Of a stretch of 57,113 nucleotides of DNA, positions 35,373-44,604 are shown piece after piece. The DNA lies in the NCBI GenBank assembly GCA_965368405.1, contig CBDUMS010000008.1, forward strand, positions 1-57,113, read 5' to 3'. Every line of letters starts with the position of its first letter. Within the stretch, counting starts at the first letter, position 1. Under the pieces are notes generated by a model, which was not told the origin of the DNA, did no database searches, and saw only the letters and a program-made list of their open reading frames with translations. Source of the stretch: S012-113 sp965368405. Its GTDB lineage: Bacteria > Bacteroidota > Bacteroidia > Cytophagales > Cyclobacteriaceae. The translations under genes were made by a program, and so were the position numbers.

Positions 35373-38195
35373 ATGAGTGTTACTTCTGAACTGATAAAAA
35401 CAACTGCCATTGATAAACTTAGCCCCAAAGAGTTTATCATAATAAAAGGGGCCAGGGTTAATAATCTCAAAAATCTTAGTGTCGCAATACCAAGAAATAA
35501 GTTAGTAGTTGTAACCGGACTTTCGGGTTCGGGCAAATCTTCTTTGGCCTTCGATACCCTCTTTGCCGAGGGACAACGAATGTATGTTGAAAGTTTATCA
35601 TCCTATGCAAGGCAGTTTCTTGGTCGGATGGAAAAACCAGAGGTTGATTACATTAAGGGGGTTTCACCTGCCATTTCTATTGAGCAGCGCGTTAACACTC
35701 GTAATCCGCGGTCTACTGTGGGCACCTCTACCGAGATCTACGACTATATGAAACTTCTATTCGCACGGATAGGAATTACATATTCACCTATTAGTGGAGA
35801 ACAGGTCACAAAAGATTCTGTGTCTGATGTGGTTGATTATGTGCTTAGTTTTGAAGAGGGAAATCGATATATGGTAAGCACGCCGCTTATTCACCACGAC
35901 AAAAGGTCCTTTAAAAAGGAGTTAGAAATATTGCTTTCTAATGGGTATACCAGAATACTAGCCGGTGATGAGATTGTTCAAATCGAAGATTATCTCAATG
36001 AAAAAGCCCCTGCCTCGACAATCAGTATTCTTATTGATCGGGGCGTAATTGCTAGCGATGAAGATAGTCAGTTTAGGTTAGCCGATTCCATCAAAACTGC
36101 CTTTTTCGAAGGTCATGGCACATGTACAATTCATATTATTGGCCATAACACAAAAACCTTTTCGGATAAGTTTGAACTCGATGGAGTTTTATTTGAAGAG
36201 CCTTCTGTAAACCTTTTCAGTTTTAATAACCCCTATGGAGCATGTCGTAAATGCGAAGGTTTTGGTAATATCTTGGGGGTAGACCCTGACCTGGTTATTC
36301 CCGATAATACCTTATCTATGTTTGAAGGTGCTGTAGCTCCATGGCGGAGTGAAACCATGAAAAAATGGCTTGCTCCATTATTAGATATTGCCTCTGAAAT
36401 AAATTTTCCTATTCATCGACCCTATATCGACCTATCGGAAACGGAGAAAAAGCTTTTATGGGAAGGCCATGGCAAGTTCAAGGGAATAAATGCATTTTTT
36501 AAGTTCCTAGAATCTAAAACCATCAAGATTCAATATCGAGTCATGCTTTCGCGCTACCGTGGTAGAACAGTTTGCCCCGACTGTAGAGGAACCCGACTAA
36601 GGAAAGACGCCGGTTATGTAAAGATTAATAATGCCTCCCTCCTCGATTTGGTACTTATGCAAGTCGATGGACTGCTCGAATTTTTTAATAACCTTGTTCT
36701 AAATGAACATGAGAAAGCAATTGCAAGGCGACTCCTATTAGAAATAACCAATCGGCTCGAATATTTAAACTATGTAGGTCTTAGCTATCTCACCCTTAAT
36801 CGCATGACCTCTACTTTATCGGGTGGAGAATTTCAACGCATCAAACTTGCCACTTCTCTCGGCAGTGTATTAGTAGGTGCCATGTATATTCTCGATGAAC
36901 CCAGCATTGGGCTTCACCCAAAAGACTCTGCGCGATTGATCCAAGTGTTAAAGAATCTAAGGGATAAGGGCAATACGGTTATAGTTGTTGAGCATGAAGA
37001 AGAAATCATGGCCGAGGCCGATCAGCTTATCGATATTGGTCCGGATGCCGGTGCTCATGGTGGTGAATTGGTTTTTCAAGGTAGTTTAAAAGATATCGGC
37101 AAAGCCGATACACACACCACACGATATCTTTCGGGGAAAGCCGAGATTATTATTCCTGAGAAACGGCGGAAGTCAAAAAGGTCTATTCAAATCATTGGAG
37201 CTTCAGCAAATAACTTAAAAGGTATTGATGCTGAAATTCCACTGGGTGTTTTAACAACTGTTACCGGAATTAGCGGATCGGGTAAGTCTACCTTAATAAC
37301 TAATATTCTTTACCCGGCGTTGGGTAAAATGCTCGGTACCAATACTCTACCCACGGGTAAGTTTGTAAGACTCGATGGAAATGTTAAAGACATTAAACAA
37401 ATAGAATTTGTAGATCAAAATCCTATTGGCAAATCGTCACGCTCTAATCCGGTTACATATGTTAAAGCATACGATGCAATAAGGAGTCTTTTTGCCGATC
37501 AGCCGTTGGCAAAACAACGCGGATTTAAGCCCGCTCATTTTTCTTTTAATGTTGAGGGCGGTAGATGCGAAGTATGCTCCGGAGAGGGCGTAGTTAAGAT
37601 TGAAATGCAATTTATGGCCGATATAAATTTAACTTGTGATAATTGTAAAGGACATCGATTTAAACGCGAAGTTCTCGACATCATCTACAAAAAGTACAAT
37701 ATTAGCCAGGTCCTTGATTTAACGATAGAAGAAGCGCTTGACTTTTTTGAAGACAAACCGCCAATAATTGCAAAACTACAACCGTTATATGATGTTGGTC
37801 TTGGGTACATCAAACTTGGGCAATCTTCTAGCTCTTTAAGCGGTGGAGAGGCACAAAGGGTAAAATTGGCCTCATTTTTAGGCAAAGGAAAGGCGGGATT
37901 GTCCGACATTTTGTTCATATTTGATGAACCGACAACGGGGTTGCATTTTCATGATATTCAGAAACTTTTGGATGCCATAAATTCGCTCGTTGATCATGGA
38001 AATACCGTGGTTGTGATTGAACACAATATGGAAATAATTAAATCCGCCGATTGGATTATTGACCTCGGCCCTGAGGGAGGTAAAAACGGTGGGCACATAA
38101 ATTTTGCCGGTACTCCAGAGCAACTTGTTCTTCTCGAAAACAACCACACCGCTAAATACCTCAGGTCTAAAATACCGCACACAAACCAAGTTTGA
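35373..38195 (+). CDS. uvrA: Excinuclease ABC subunit A
   Basis: The 940-residue DNA damage-recognition ATPase of nucleotide excision repair. Two ABC modules are seen: Walker A GLSGSGKSS at about 49 and GISGSGKST at about 632. The two ABC signatures are LSGGEFQRIKLA and LSGGEAQRVKLA. Zinc modules are CRKCEGFG with CPDCRGTRL, and CEVCSGEG with CDNCKGHRF. It loads UvrB at lesions; uvrB is not in the window. gdhA follows after 23 bp on the same strand. Confidence 0.97.
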   Translation: MSVTSELIKTTAIDKLSPKEFIIIKGARVNNLKNLSVAIPRNKLVVVTGLSGSGKSSLAFDTLFAEGQRMYVESLSSYARQFLGRMEKPEVDYIKGVSPAISIEQRVNTRNPRSTVGTSTEIYDYMKLLFARIGITYSPISGEQVTKDSVSDVVDYVLSFEEGNRYMVSTPLIHHDKRSFKKELEILLSNGYTRILAGDEIVQIEDYLNEKAPASTISILIDRGVIASDEDSQFRLADSIKTAFFEGHGTCTIHIIGHNTKTFSDKFELDGVLFEEPSVNLFSFNNPYGACRKCEGFGNILGVDPDLVIPDNTLSMFEGAVAPWRSETMKKWLAPLLDIASEINFPIHRPYIDLSETEKKLLWEGHGKFKGINAFFKFLESKTIKIQYRVMLSRYRGRTVCPDCRGTRLRKDAGYVKINNASLLDLVLMQVDGLLEFFNNLVLNEHEKAIARRLLLEITNRLEYLNYVGLSYLTLNRMTSTLSGGEFQRIKLATSLGSVLVGAMYILDEPSIGLHPKDSARLIQVLKNLRDKGNTVIVVEHEEEIMAEADQLIDIGPDAGAHGGELVFQGSLKDIGKADTHTTRYLSGKAEIIIPEKRRKSKRSIQIIGASANNLKGIDAEIPLGVLTTVTGISGSGKSTLITNILYPALGKMLGTNTLPTGKFVRLDGNVKDIKQIEFVDQNPIGKSSRSNPVTYVKAYDAIRSLFADQPLAKQRGFKPAHFSFNVEGGRCEVCSGEGVVKIEMQFMADINLTCDNCKGHRFKREVLDIIYKKYNISQVLDLTIEEALDFFEDKPPIIAKLQPLYDVGLGYIKLGQSSSSLSGGEAQRVKLASFLGKGKAGLSDILFIFDEPTTGLHFHDIQKLLDAINSLVDHGNTVVVIEHNMEIIKSADWIIDLGPEGGKNGGHINFAGTPEQLVLLENNHTAKYLRSKIPHTNQV

Positions 38196-38218
38196 TTATT
38201 CAATAAAGTAAAAATGAT

Positions 38219-39571
38219 ATGAGTCAATCAGTAATTGATCGAATTAAAGCAAGAACTCCCCATGAAATAGAATTTCATCAGGCAGTTGACGAGGTTTTCT
38301 TAAATGTACAAGAACTTCTTGAAAAGAAGCCGGAGTATGTTAAGTACAATGTATTTGACAGAATCGCTGAACCCGAACGGGTAATTATGTTCAGAGTTCC
38401 ATGGGTTGACGACCAGGGAAATATTAATGTTAATCGCGGTTATCGTGTTCAGATGAATAGTGCCATAGGTCCCTACAAAGGAGGACTAAGGTTTCACCCT
38501 TCAGTAAACTTAAGTATCCTTAAGTTTTTAGCATACGAACAAATCTTCAAAAATGCACTAACTGGTCTACCAATGGGTGGTGGCAAAGGAGGTTCTGATT
38601 TTGACCCAAAAGGGAAATCGGACGGTGAAATAATGCGTTTTACCCAGAGCTTTATGCAAGAGCTTTCTAAGCACATTGGCCATAGAACCGATGTTCCTGC
38701 CGGCGACATAGGTGTTGGTGGAAGAGAAATTGGATATCTCTTTGGTATGTACAAAAAAATTAAAAATGAGTTTGTAGGAATCCTGACTGGTAAAGGACAA
38801 GGATGGGGCGGTAGCTTAATTCGACCTGAAGCAACTGGCTGGGGTTTAATCTACTTTATTATGTACATGCTCGAAGCCAAGGGAGATACCTTAAAAGGCA
38901 AGAAGTGTATAGTATCAGGTAGCGGTAATGTTGCCCAATATGCAATTGAGAAAATTATAGAAAACGGTGGTATTCCGGTAACCGCTTCCGATTCCTCTGG
39001 ATTTATTTATGACCCAGATGGTATTGATATGGAAAAACTCGAGTTCATTATGGATCTTAAAGAGGTTCGCCGTGGAAGGATTCACGAATATGCAGAAAAG
39101 TACAGCAGCGCCACATTTACGGCTACTGATCCTAATGCAACATCGAACGGTATTTGGAGTGTAGATGCAGATATTGCCCTGCCATGTGCTACTCAGAATG
39201 AACTGAATGCTGAAGATGCGAAAAACCTAGCCAAAAATGGCTGTATGCTGGTTGCAGAAGGTGCAAATATGCCTTCTACCCCAGAAGCTATAGAAGTTTT
39301 TTACAAAGAAGGAATTAATTATGCTCCAGGTAAAGCATCTAATGCTGGTGGCGTAGCTACATCTGGTCTTGAAATGGTTCAAAACTTTGGTGGTATCTAT
39401 TGGACATCAGAAGAAGTTGATTCTCGTTTACAAGGAATCATGAAGGGAATTCATGATGTCTGCTTGAAAACAGCGAAAGATTACGGTAAAGAAGGTGATT
39501 ATATGGCGGGTGCCAATATTGCCGGATTTATTAAAGTTGCAGATGCTATGATAGCCGAAGGCGTTTTATAG
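38219..39571 (+). CDS. gdhA: NADP-specific glutamate dehydrogenase
   Basis: This 450-residue hexameric enzyme aminates 2-oxoglutarate to glutamate. The active-site block GLPMGGGKGGSDFDPKG carries the catalytic Lys, followed by PAGDIGVGGREIGYLFG. The C-terminal Rossmann domain has VSGSGNVAQYA. Length and the GVLTGKG..GGS-type segment indicate the anabolic NADP-dependent form. A strong terminator follows. Cotranscription with uvrA is possible given the 23-bp gap. Confidence 0.96.
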   Translation: MSQSVIDRIKARTPHEIEFHQAVDEVFLNVQELLEKKPEYVKYNVFDRIAEPERVIMFRVPWVDDQGNINVNRGYRVQMNSAIGPYKGGLRFHPSVNLSILKFLAYEQIFKNALTGLPMGGGKGGSDFDPKGKSDGEIMRFTQSFMQELSKHIGHRTDVPAGDIGVGGREIGYLFGMYKKIKNEFVGILTGKGQGWGGSLIRPEATGWGLIYFIMYMLEAKGDTLKGKKCIVSGSGNVAQYAIEKIIENGGIPVTASDSSGFIYDPDGIDMEKLEFIMDLKEVRRGRIHEYAEKYSSATFTATDPNATSNGIWSVDADIALPCATQNELNAEDAKNLAKNGCMLVAEGANMPSTPEAIEVFYKEGINYAPGKASNAGGVATSGLEMVQNFGGIYWTSEEVDSRLQGIMKGIHDVCLKTAKDYGKEGDYMAGANIAGFIKVADAMIAEGVL

Positions 39572-39588
39572 TATTGTAAACTCTACAT

Positions 39589-39622
39589 AAAAGCCTTTCT
39601 TCTTCTGAGGAAAGGCTTTTTT
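39589..39622. terminator. Bidirectional intrinsic terminator between gdhA and the pullulanase gene
   Basis: An 11-bp perfect stem AAAAGCCTTTC / GAAAGGCTTTT (39589-39599 and 39610-39620) has a 10-nt loop. It ends in a T-run on the plus strand and a matching one on the minus strand. It serves both convergent genes, whose ends lie at 39571 and 39643. Confidence 0.9.
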
Positions 39623-39642
39623 ATGTTCTAATACGGCGGTGG

Positions 39643-41616
39643 TTATTCCTGATATAGCACTAGCATAGAGATTGGTGGGACCTGAATTAGGTTCTCTCTT
39701 TGTGCATCTGATGCGAAGTTATCTCCCAAAACGGCGATACTCCATTGCCCTTCCAAGGGGTAATCAACCAATTCCGCTCTTGCGTTGTATACCACAAGAA
39801 TATTCTTCCATTGATCCCCATTGGCGTTGTTCTTTAATTGGAAAGATACTAGCCCGTGCTCAATAGTTTTGAATTCAAGATTTTGTCGAACCTCATCTGC
39901 ATTCGCCATTCGAAATGCAGGGTGGGCTTTCCTTAACTGAATTAAATTCTTGTAATAAGTCACTACATCCTGGTTCGTTCTCTTCCAGTTCCAGTCTATC
40001 TGGTTAATCGAATCGGGAAGGTTATAGCTATTATGATGCCCCTGTTTGGTTCTTAGCATTTCCGAGCCAGCATGAAGAAAAGGGATGCCTTGCGAAGTCA
40101 ACACCACCGCATTAGCCAATTTGTCCATCGCTACAATATCTAACCGTTCGCTGTGTGGCAACGAAATGGTAAGTTTATCAAAGAGCGTATGGTTATCATG
40201 ACAACTTACGTACTGAACAGATTGCCAAGGGTTATGAGCCCATGGGTTATCGGAATAATTAACGTTTGTCATATCTATTTGTGGATGATCAATACATCCA
40301 ATAATCCCAAATTTTATAGATTCTTCAGTATGTTGCGCTCCACTGACAAACCCAGTGCTCATATCATCAAAAACAGAGCCCTTTAAGGCATCGCGTATAT
40401 CATCAGAAAATGCAGAAACTTGATCCATTTGATAGGTATGAGCTTTTAAGGCTCTTCTTTCATAAGGCAATGGTGAATCTCCGGCTGTCCAGCCTTCCCC
40501 ATAAATTAAGATATTCGGGTTAATTACTCTCAACGCTGTAGTTACTGCCTCCATGGTTTCAACATCATGAATAGCCATGAGATCAAACCTAAACCCATCG
40601 ATATGATACTCTCTGGCCCAGTAGGAAACAGACTCAATAATAAACTTTCGCATCATTTCTTTATCGGAAGCTGTTTCATTACCGCAGGCCGCGGCATCCG
40701 AGCGAGATCCATCACCCCAATGTCGATAATAATACTCGGGATACTCGAGGTTAAAGTTTGAATTTTCAAACGACCCTCCAGTATGATTATATACCACATC
40801 GAGGATAACACCAATATTCGCGTTATGAAATGATTGTATCATTTGCTTAAACTCCGCGATCCGTACCTCTGCTTTATAAGGGTTGGTTGAATAAGATCCT
40901 TCGGGAACATTATAGTTTTGCGGGTCGTAGCCCCAATTGAATTGAGGCTTATCAAGCTGAGTTTCGTCGATCGAGGCAAAATCAAAAGAGGGCAAGAGGT
41001 GGACATGCGAAATTCCCATTTCAGTTAGGTGGTCCAGCCCGGTAACTATGTCATCCTCTCCCTTAGTACCTTTCTCTATTAACCCGGTGAACTTTCCTTT
41101 ATTGATTACACCAGAAGCTGGATGAATCGTGAAATCACGCACATGCATTTCATAGATTATCGCATCATTTGGTTTTAGTAGTTCTGGGCCCTTATCATTT
41201 TCCCAGTCTTTAGGGTTAGTTTTATCAAGGTCGACTACCATCGCTCGCTGGCCATTCGCCCCAACTGCTTGCGCATAAATTCCAGGGGTTTCACTGAGCC
41301 ATTGGCCACTCATGTTAACCTGATAAGTGTAGTACTTCCCCGATAAGTCGCCCTGTTGTTTTATTCGCCAAATGGAGTTATTATCCTTCTCTAGATCGAA
41401 TGTTGCTAGTTTCTCTCCACCATCACCTGCCTCATATAAATGAAGCTTAACAGCATCGGCATCGGGGTTCCATATTTTAAATTCAGTAAACTCACTTGAG
41501 TAGTAGAGCCACAGATCGCTGCTAATTGCCGAAGTGGTTACAGGGTTATCAGTACTACTTTGTGTACAGGATGAAATCATAAGTACGAGTCCAAAAAATA
41601 AGGTTCTACCATTCAT
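39643..41616 (-). CDS. pulA: Type I pullulanase lipoprotein (GH13)
   Basis: 657 residues with a lipoprotein signal (Cys17 in ISSC). An N-terminal CBM48-like domain (about 35-130) precedes the GH13 barrel. The pullulanase motif appears as NWGYDPQNYNVPEGSYS. Catalytic residues are Asp345 (GFRFDLMAIHD, nucleophile), Glu374 (YGEGWTAG, acid/base) and Asp474 (SCHDNHT). A C-terminal beta domain follows. It debranches alpha-1,6 links in pullulan, glycogen or starch. There is no susC/susD neighbour, so it is not part of a full polysaccharide-utilisation locus here. Confidence 0.93.
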   Translation of the reverse strand: MNGRTLFFGLVLMISSCTQSSTDNPVTTSAISSDLWLYYSSEFTEFKIWNPDADAVKLHLYEAGDGGEKLATFDLEKDNNSIWRIKQQGDLSGKYYTYQVNMSGQWLSETPGIYAQAVGANGQRAMVVDLDKTNPKDWENDKGPELLKPNDAIIYEMHVRDFTIHPASGVINKGKFTGLIEKGTKGEDDIVTGLDHLTEMGISHVHLLPSFDFASIDETQLDKPQFNWGYDPQNYNVPEGSYSTNPYKAEVRIAEFKQMIQSFHNANIGVILDVVYNHTGGSFENSNFNLEYPEYYYRHWGDGSRSDAAACGNETASDKEMMRKFIIESVSYWAREYHIDGFRFDLMAIHDVETMEAVTTALRVINPNILIYGEGWTAGDSPLPYERRALKAHTYQMDQVSAFSDDIRDALKGSVFDDMSTGFVSGAQHTEESIKFGIIGCIDHPQIDMTNVNYSDNPWAHNPWQSVQYVSCHDNHTLFDKLTISLPHSERLDIVAMDKLANAVVLTSQGIPFLHAGSEMLRTKQGHHNSYNLPDSINQIDWNWKRTNQDVVTYYKNLIQLRKAHPAFRMANADEVRQNLEFKTIEHGLVSFQLKNNANGDQWKNILVVYNARAELVDYPLEGQWSIAVLGDNFASDAQRENLIQVPPISMLVLYQE

Positions 41617-41627
41617 AAATCAGTCTG

Positions 41628-41635
41628 CAAAGATA
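41628..41635 (-). promoter_or_regulatory. Candidate -7 element for the pullulanase gene
   Basis: On the minus strand TATCTTTG fits TAnnTTTG and ends 11 nt before the ATG at 41616. The nearest TTG upstream (41661-41659) is 23 nt away, longer than usual, so the call is tentative. Confidence 0.3.
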
Positions 41636-41706
41636 ATTTAGTCTCGGTAATTAGTTGTCAATATCGAAGAATTGAAATAAGGCAGGTTGCGAGCTATTCG
41701 CGTAGT

Positions 41707-43281
41707 CTATTCTTTTCTTAAAAGAGTTCCCGACCTGTTTGTTGTTTGCTCACCATTCGCGATTGCTATCTCGCCATTCACAATAACATATTCAACTCCC
41801 GAAGGATAATGATGTGGGTCCGTAAATTTACTATTATCAGCAATGGTTTCGGCATTAAAAACTGTAATGTCAGCAACAAAGCCTTCTTTAATCCTGCCTC
41901 TATCCGTTAGCCCCAGCCGGTCAGCGGGCATAACTGTCATCTTTTTTAAAGCTGTCGGCAAATCCAGTACCTGCTTTTCGCGAACATAGGTGCCAAGAAC
42001 TTTAGGAAACGTTCCGTACCATCTGGGGTGAGGCCATCCAACATTCAAATTCGTTAAGCGGCCATCGGAAGCAATCATTGTCATGGGGTGTCGCATTATT
42101 CTTTCAACATCTTTTTCATCCATGGCATGATAGATTGCGGTGCCTCCGCCAGCAAGCTGTGCCCGCAATACTAGCTGTGCTCCAGTAACTTCGTTAGGTT
42201 CAAGTTCTTCGCGTTCAGCCCAATCGTGTAGGGTTTTGCCAGAAAGAGATTCGTCCCAAGGCGTCTTAGCCAACTGAACTCTTCTTAAATCACCACCACC
42301 ACGGTCATTTAATATATTAAACTCAATCCCGCCAAGAATACTATCGCGTAATACTGGGTCTTCACATCGTTCAATAAACGCTTTTTGACCACCAGCTCTA
42401 GCCCATGCTGGAATTAAAACAGATATCCCTGTATAGCTAGCGGTATAAGGATACTGATCAACCATTACATCAATGCCTGCTTCTCGAGCAGAGTCAACCA
42501 TGGCCAGCGTAACCACCGATTTACCCCAAACTGGCATACCAATTGCTTTATGGTGGGTGAGCACAATCGGAATGTTTGCCTCTCTGCCAATGATGATAGC
42601 TTCCGAAACGCCTTCAATCAAACCTAATCCTTCTTCGCGAAGGTGTGATGTGTAAATACCGCCATTAGTCGATGCAACCTTAGAAAGTTCAATAACCTCG
42701 TCGATTTTCGAAAAAGCACCCGGCAAATATTTAAGCCCCGTTGAAATCCCATAAGCTCCTGCATCCATGGCGGTCTGAACATGGTCTTTCATAAGTTCTA
42801 GCTCATCGTCTGTTGGTGCCCGGTTGTCCATCTTCATCACCGCACGCCGAATAGAGTTATGTCCTACCAAATAGGCGACGTTCATACCGAGTGGCAAATT
42901 TTCTACAGAGTCCATATAATCAACAAATGGCCAGAAACCTCCGCCGTCTGGTCCTCCCAAGGCCAGCGTTACCCCTTGCATTAAATGACTTTTTGCATCG
43001 GGAATATTCATTAATGGATCGAGGTGAGTATGCATATCGATAAAACCAGGTGAAACAATCAAGCCTGTTGCATCAACTGTTTCTTTAGCTTCTCCGGAAT
43101 AGTTGTTTCCTACAAACACGATTTTCCCATTAGTTATACCAATGTCAGCTTGTGTCATGGGGCTATCTTCGCCTGTATAAACTGTGCCACTTGCAATCAG
43201 AAGATCCACCTCTGCTGGATGATTGTCTGTTGTACAAGACGCAACGATAACCAAAAAGATTAGAGCGATTAAGTTTTTCAT
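41707..43281 (-). CDS. N-acyl-D-amino-acid deacylase-like amidohydrolase lipoprotein
   Basis: 524 residues with a lipoprotein signal (VASC, Cys16). The fold is the amidohydrolase TIM barrel flanked by a beta sandwich: DLLIASGTVYTGE at the start, the metal site GFIDMHTHLDP, the HLREEG block, LTHHKAIG, and a late IASDGR that supplies the Asp. This arrangement fits D-aminoacylases and related dipeptidases, which free D-amino acids from acylated or peptidoglycan-derived forms. An envelope location fits peptidoglycan turnover. Substrate is not proven. Confidence 0.85.
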   Translation of the reverse strand: MKNLIALIFLVIVASCTTDNHPAEVDLLIASGTVYTGEDSPMTQADIGITNGKIVFVGNNYSGEAKETVDATGLIVSPGFIDMHTHLDPLMNIPDAKSHLMQGVTLALGGPDGGGFWPFVDYMDSVENLPLGMNVAYLVGHNSIRRAVMKMDNRAPTDDELELMKDHVQTAMDAGAYGISTGLKYLPGAFSKIDEVIELSKVASTNGGIYTSHLREEGLGLIEGVSEAIIIGREANIPIVLTHHKAIGMPVWGKSVVTLAMVDSAREAGIDVMVDQYPYTASYTGISVLIPAWARAGGQKAFIERCEDPVLRDSILGGIEFNILNDRGGGDLRRVQLAKTPWDESLSGKTLHDWAEREELEPNEVTGAQLVLRAQLAGGGTAIYHAMDEKDVERIMRHPMTMIASDGRLTNLNVGWPHPRWYGTFPKVLGTYVREKQVLDLPTALKKMTVMPADRLGLTDRGRIKEGFVADITVFNAETIADNSKFTDPHHYPSGVEYVIVNGEIAIANGEQTTNRSGTLLRKE

Positions 43282-43432
43282 AAAATGGGTTTTATTGAGA
43301 AAAAGTAAGCAAATAGGCAGCTAAATCAAAATATTGTTATTATCTGAAGCGCCAACGGCCTGTTGTAGGGATAAACGGTTTATAAGAGGGTCATAATTTG
43401 AATATATTAGCATGAAACTAAATGTTTGTTCT

Positions 43433-44518
43433 ATGAAACGATCTTATCTTATTACTACACTGACTTTGTTTGTGGTACTATCCATAGCAAGTTGCCAACA
43501 ACAAGCGCAAGAAAACAGCACCCCAAATAAGTTCTCGGAGCTTGCACATGAGTTTATGGCAAACAGCGACGTTCCTGGAATGGCTGTTAGTGTTTATAAA
43601 GATGGAAAAATAATTTTTTCTGAAGGGTTTGGCTTTGCGGACCTCGAGCAAGAGGTTACTGTAGACCCCGCTAAGACTAAATTCAGAATCGCAAGTATTT
43701 CAAAAACCCTGTCAGCAGATGCGCTCATGCAGCTTGTTGAAGGAGGAAAATTAGATTTAGACGACGAGGTTCAAACTTATGTTGTCGATTTTCCGAAAAA
43801 GCGATGGCCGTTAACTACCCGAATGGTCGGAGGCCATATTGCTGGGGTGCGTCATTACCGTGGGAATGAAAACTTGTCGACAAAGTATTATCCTACAGTA
43901 GAGGAAGGGTTAGAAATTTTTAAAGATGATACGCTTCTTTTTGAGCCTGGAACGGACTATTCATACTCAAGCTATGGCTTCAACTTACTCAGTGCTGTAA
44001 TTGAGGGAGCTTCGGAAGAACCTTTTTTAAGCTATATGCAAAAGAATGTATTCGATAAACTGGAGATGACAAATACGCAAGCGGAATATATGGATTCGAT
44101 AATTAAGCATCGGGGTCGCTATTATTGGCGCAGTGATAATGGTGTTGTTAATGCTCCTTTCGTTGATAATAGTTATAAGTGGGCCGGTGGTGGGTTTCTT
44201 AGTACCTCAGAAGATCTTGTAAAATTTGCGAAAGCTCACCTAGAACCAGGATACCTTACCAAAGAATCGCTCGAAGAGCTCACAACAAGCCAGAAACTAA
44301 TCGGTGGTGAGGAAACCAAATATGGGATCGGTTGGAGATCCCAAGATGATGATAAAGGATATCACTGGATAGGCCATACCGGCGGTGCCGTAGGAGGAAC
44401 CAGTAAGATGGTTATTTATCCTGATGGCAATATTATCGTTGTGGTTCTAACCAATATCTCAGGTGGAAGACTAGGTGACTTTCCGCATGAGCTTGCATGG
44501 CTTGCGATGGAAAATTGA
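43433..44518 (+). CDS. Beta-lactamase-fold serine hydrolase lipoprotein (LACTB/class C-like)
   Basis: 361 residues from the ATG at 43433 (an in-frame ATG at 43412 adds seven residues); lipobox Cys21 in SIASC. The catalytic SxxK is Ser88-Ile-Ser-Lys91, Tyr178 lies in YSS (second motif), and the third motif is HTGG near the C-terminus. The HIAGVRHY block resembles the HTSGIRHY of LACTB. Members are D,D-peptidases, esterases or other hydrolases; true beta-lactamase activity is not implied. It stands alone between divergent neighbours. Confidence 0.85.
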   Translation: MKRSYLITTLTLFVVLSIASCQQQAQENSTPNKFSELAHEFMANSDVPGMAVSVYKDGKIIFSEGFGFADLEQEVTVDPAKTKFRIASISKTLSADALMQLVEGGKLDLDDEVQTYVVDFPKKRWPLTTRMVGGHIAGVRHYRGNENLSTKYYPTVEEGLEIFKDDTLLFEPGTDYSYSSYGFNLLSAVIEGASEEPFLSYMQKNVFDKLEMTNTQAEYMDSIIKHRGRYYWRSDNGVVNAPFVDNSYKWAGGGFLSTSEDLVKFAKAHLEPGYLTKESLEELTTSQKLIGGEETKYGIGWRSQDDDKGYHWIGHTGGAVGGTSKMVIYPDGNIIVVVLTNISGGRLGDFPHELAWLAMEN

Positions 44519-44604
44519 ACGCCTGTCATCTTTATATCGTTATAACTAACCTCAGGACTGGTATTTCGTTTAAATAGAAAGAACAATATATTAATAACCT
44601 TTAT

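Noticed and set aside
39643..44518. Pullulanase, amidohydrolase and serine hydrolase as a polysaccharide-utilisation locus
   Set aside because: No susC/susD pair, no regulator, and the three genes have different orientation and gaps.
43433..44518. Antibiotic-resistance beta-lactamase
   Set aside because: The fold and SxxK are present, but the LACTB-like motifs and lipoprotein form point to a general serine hydrolase.
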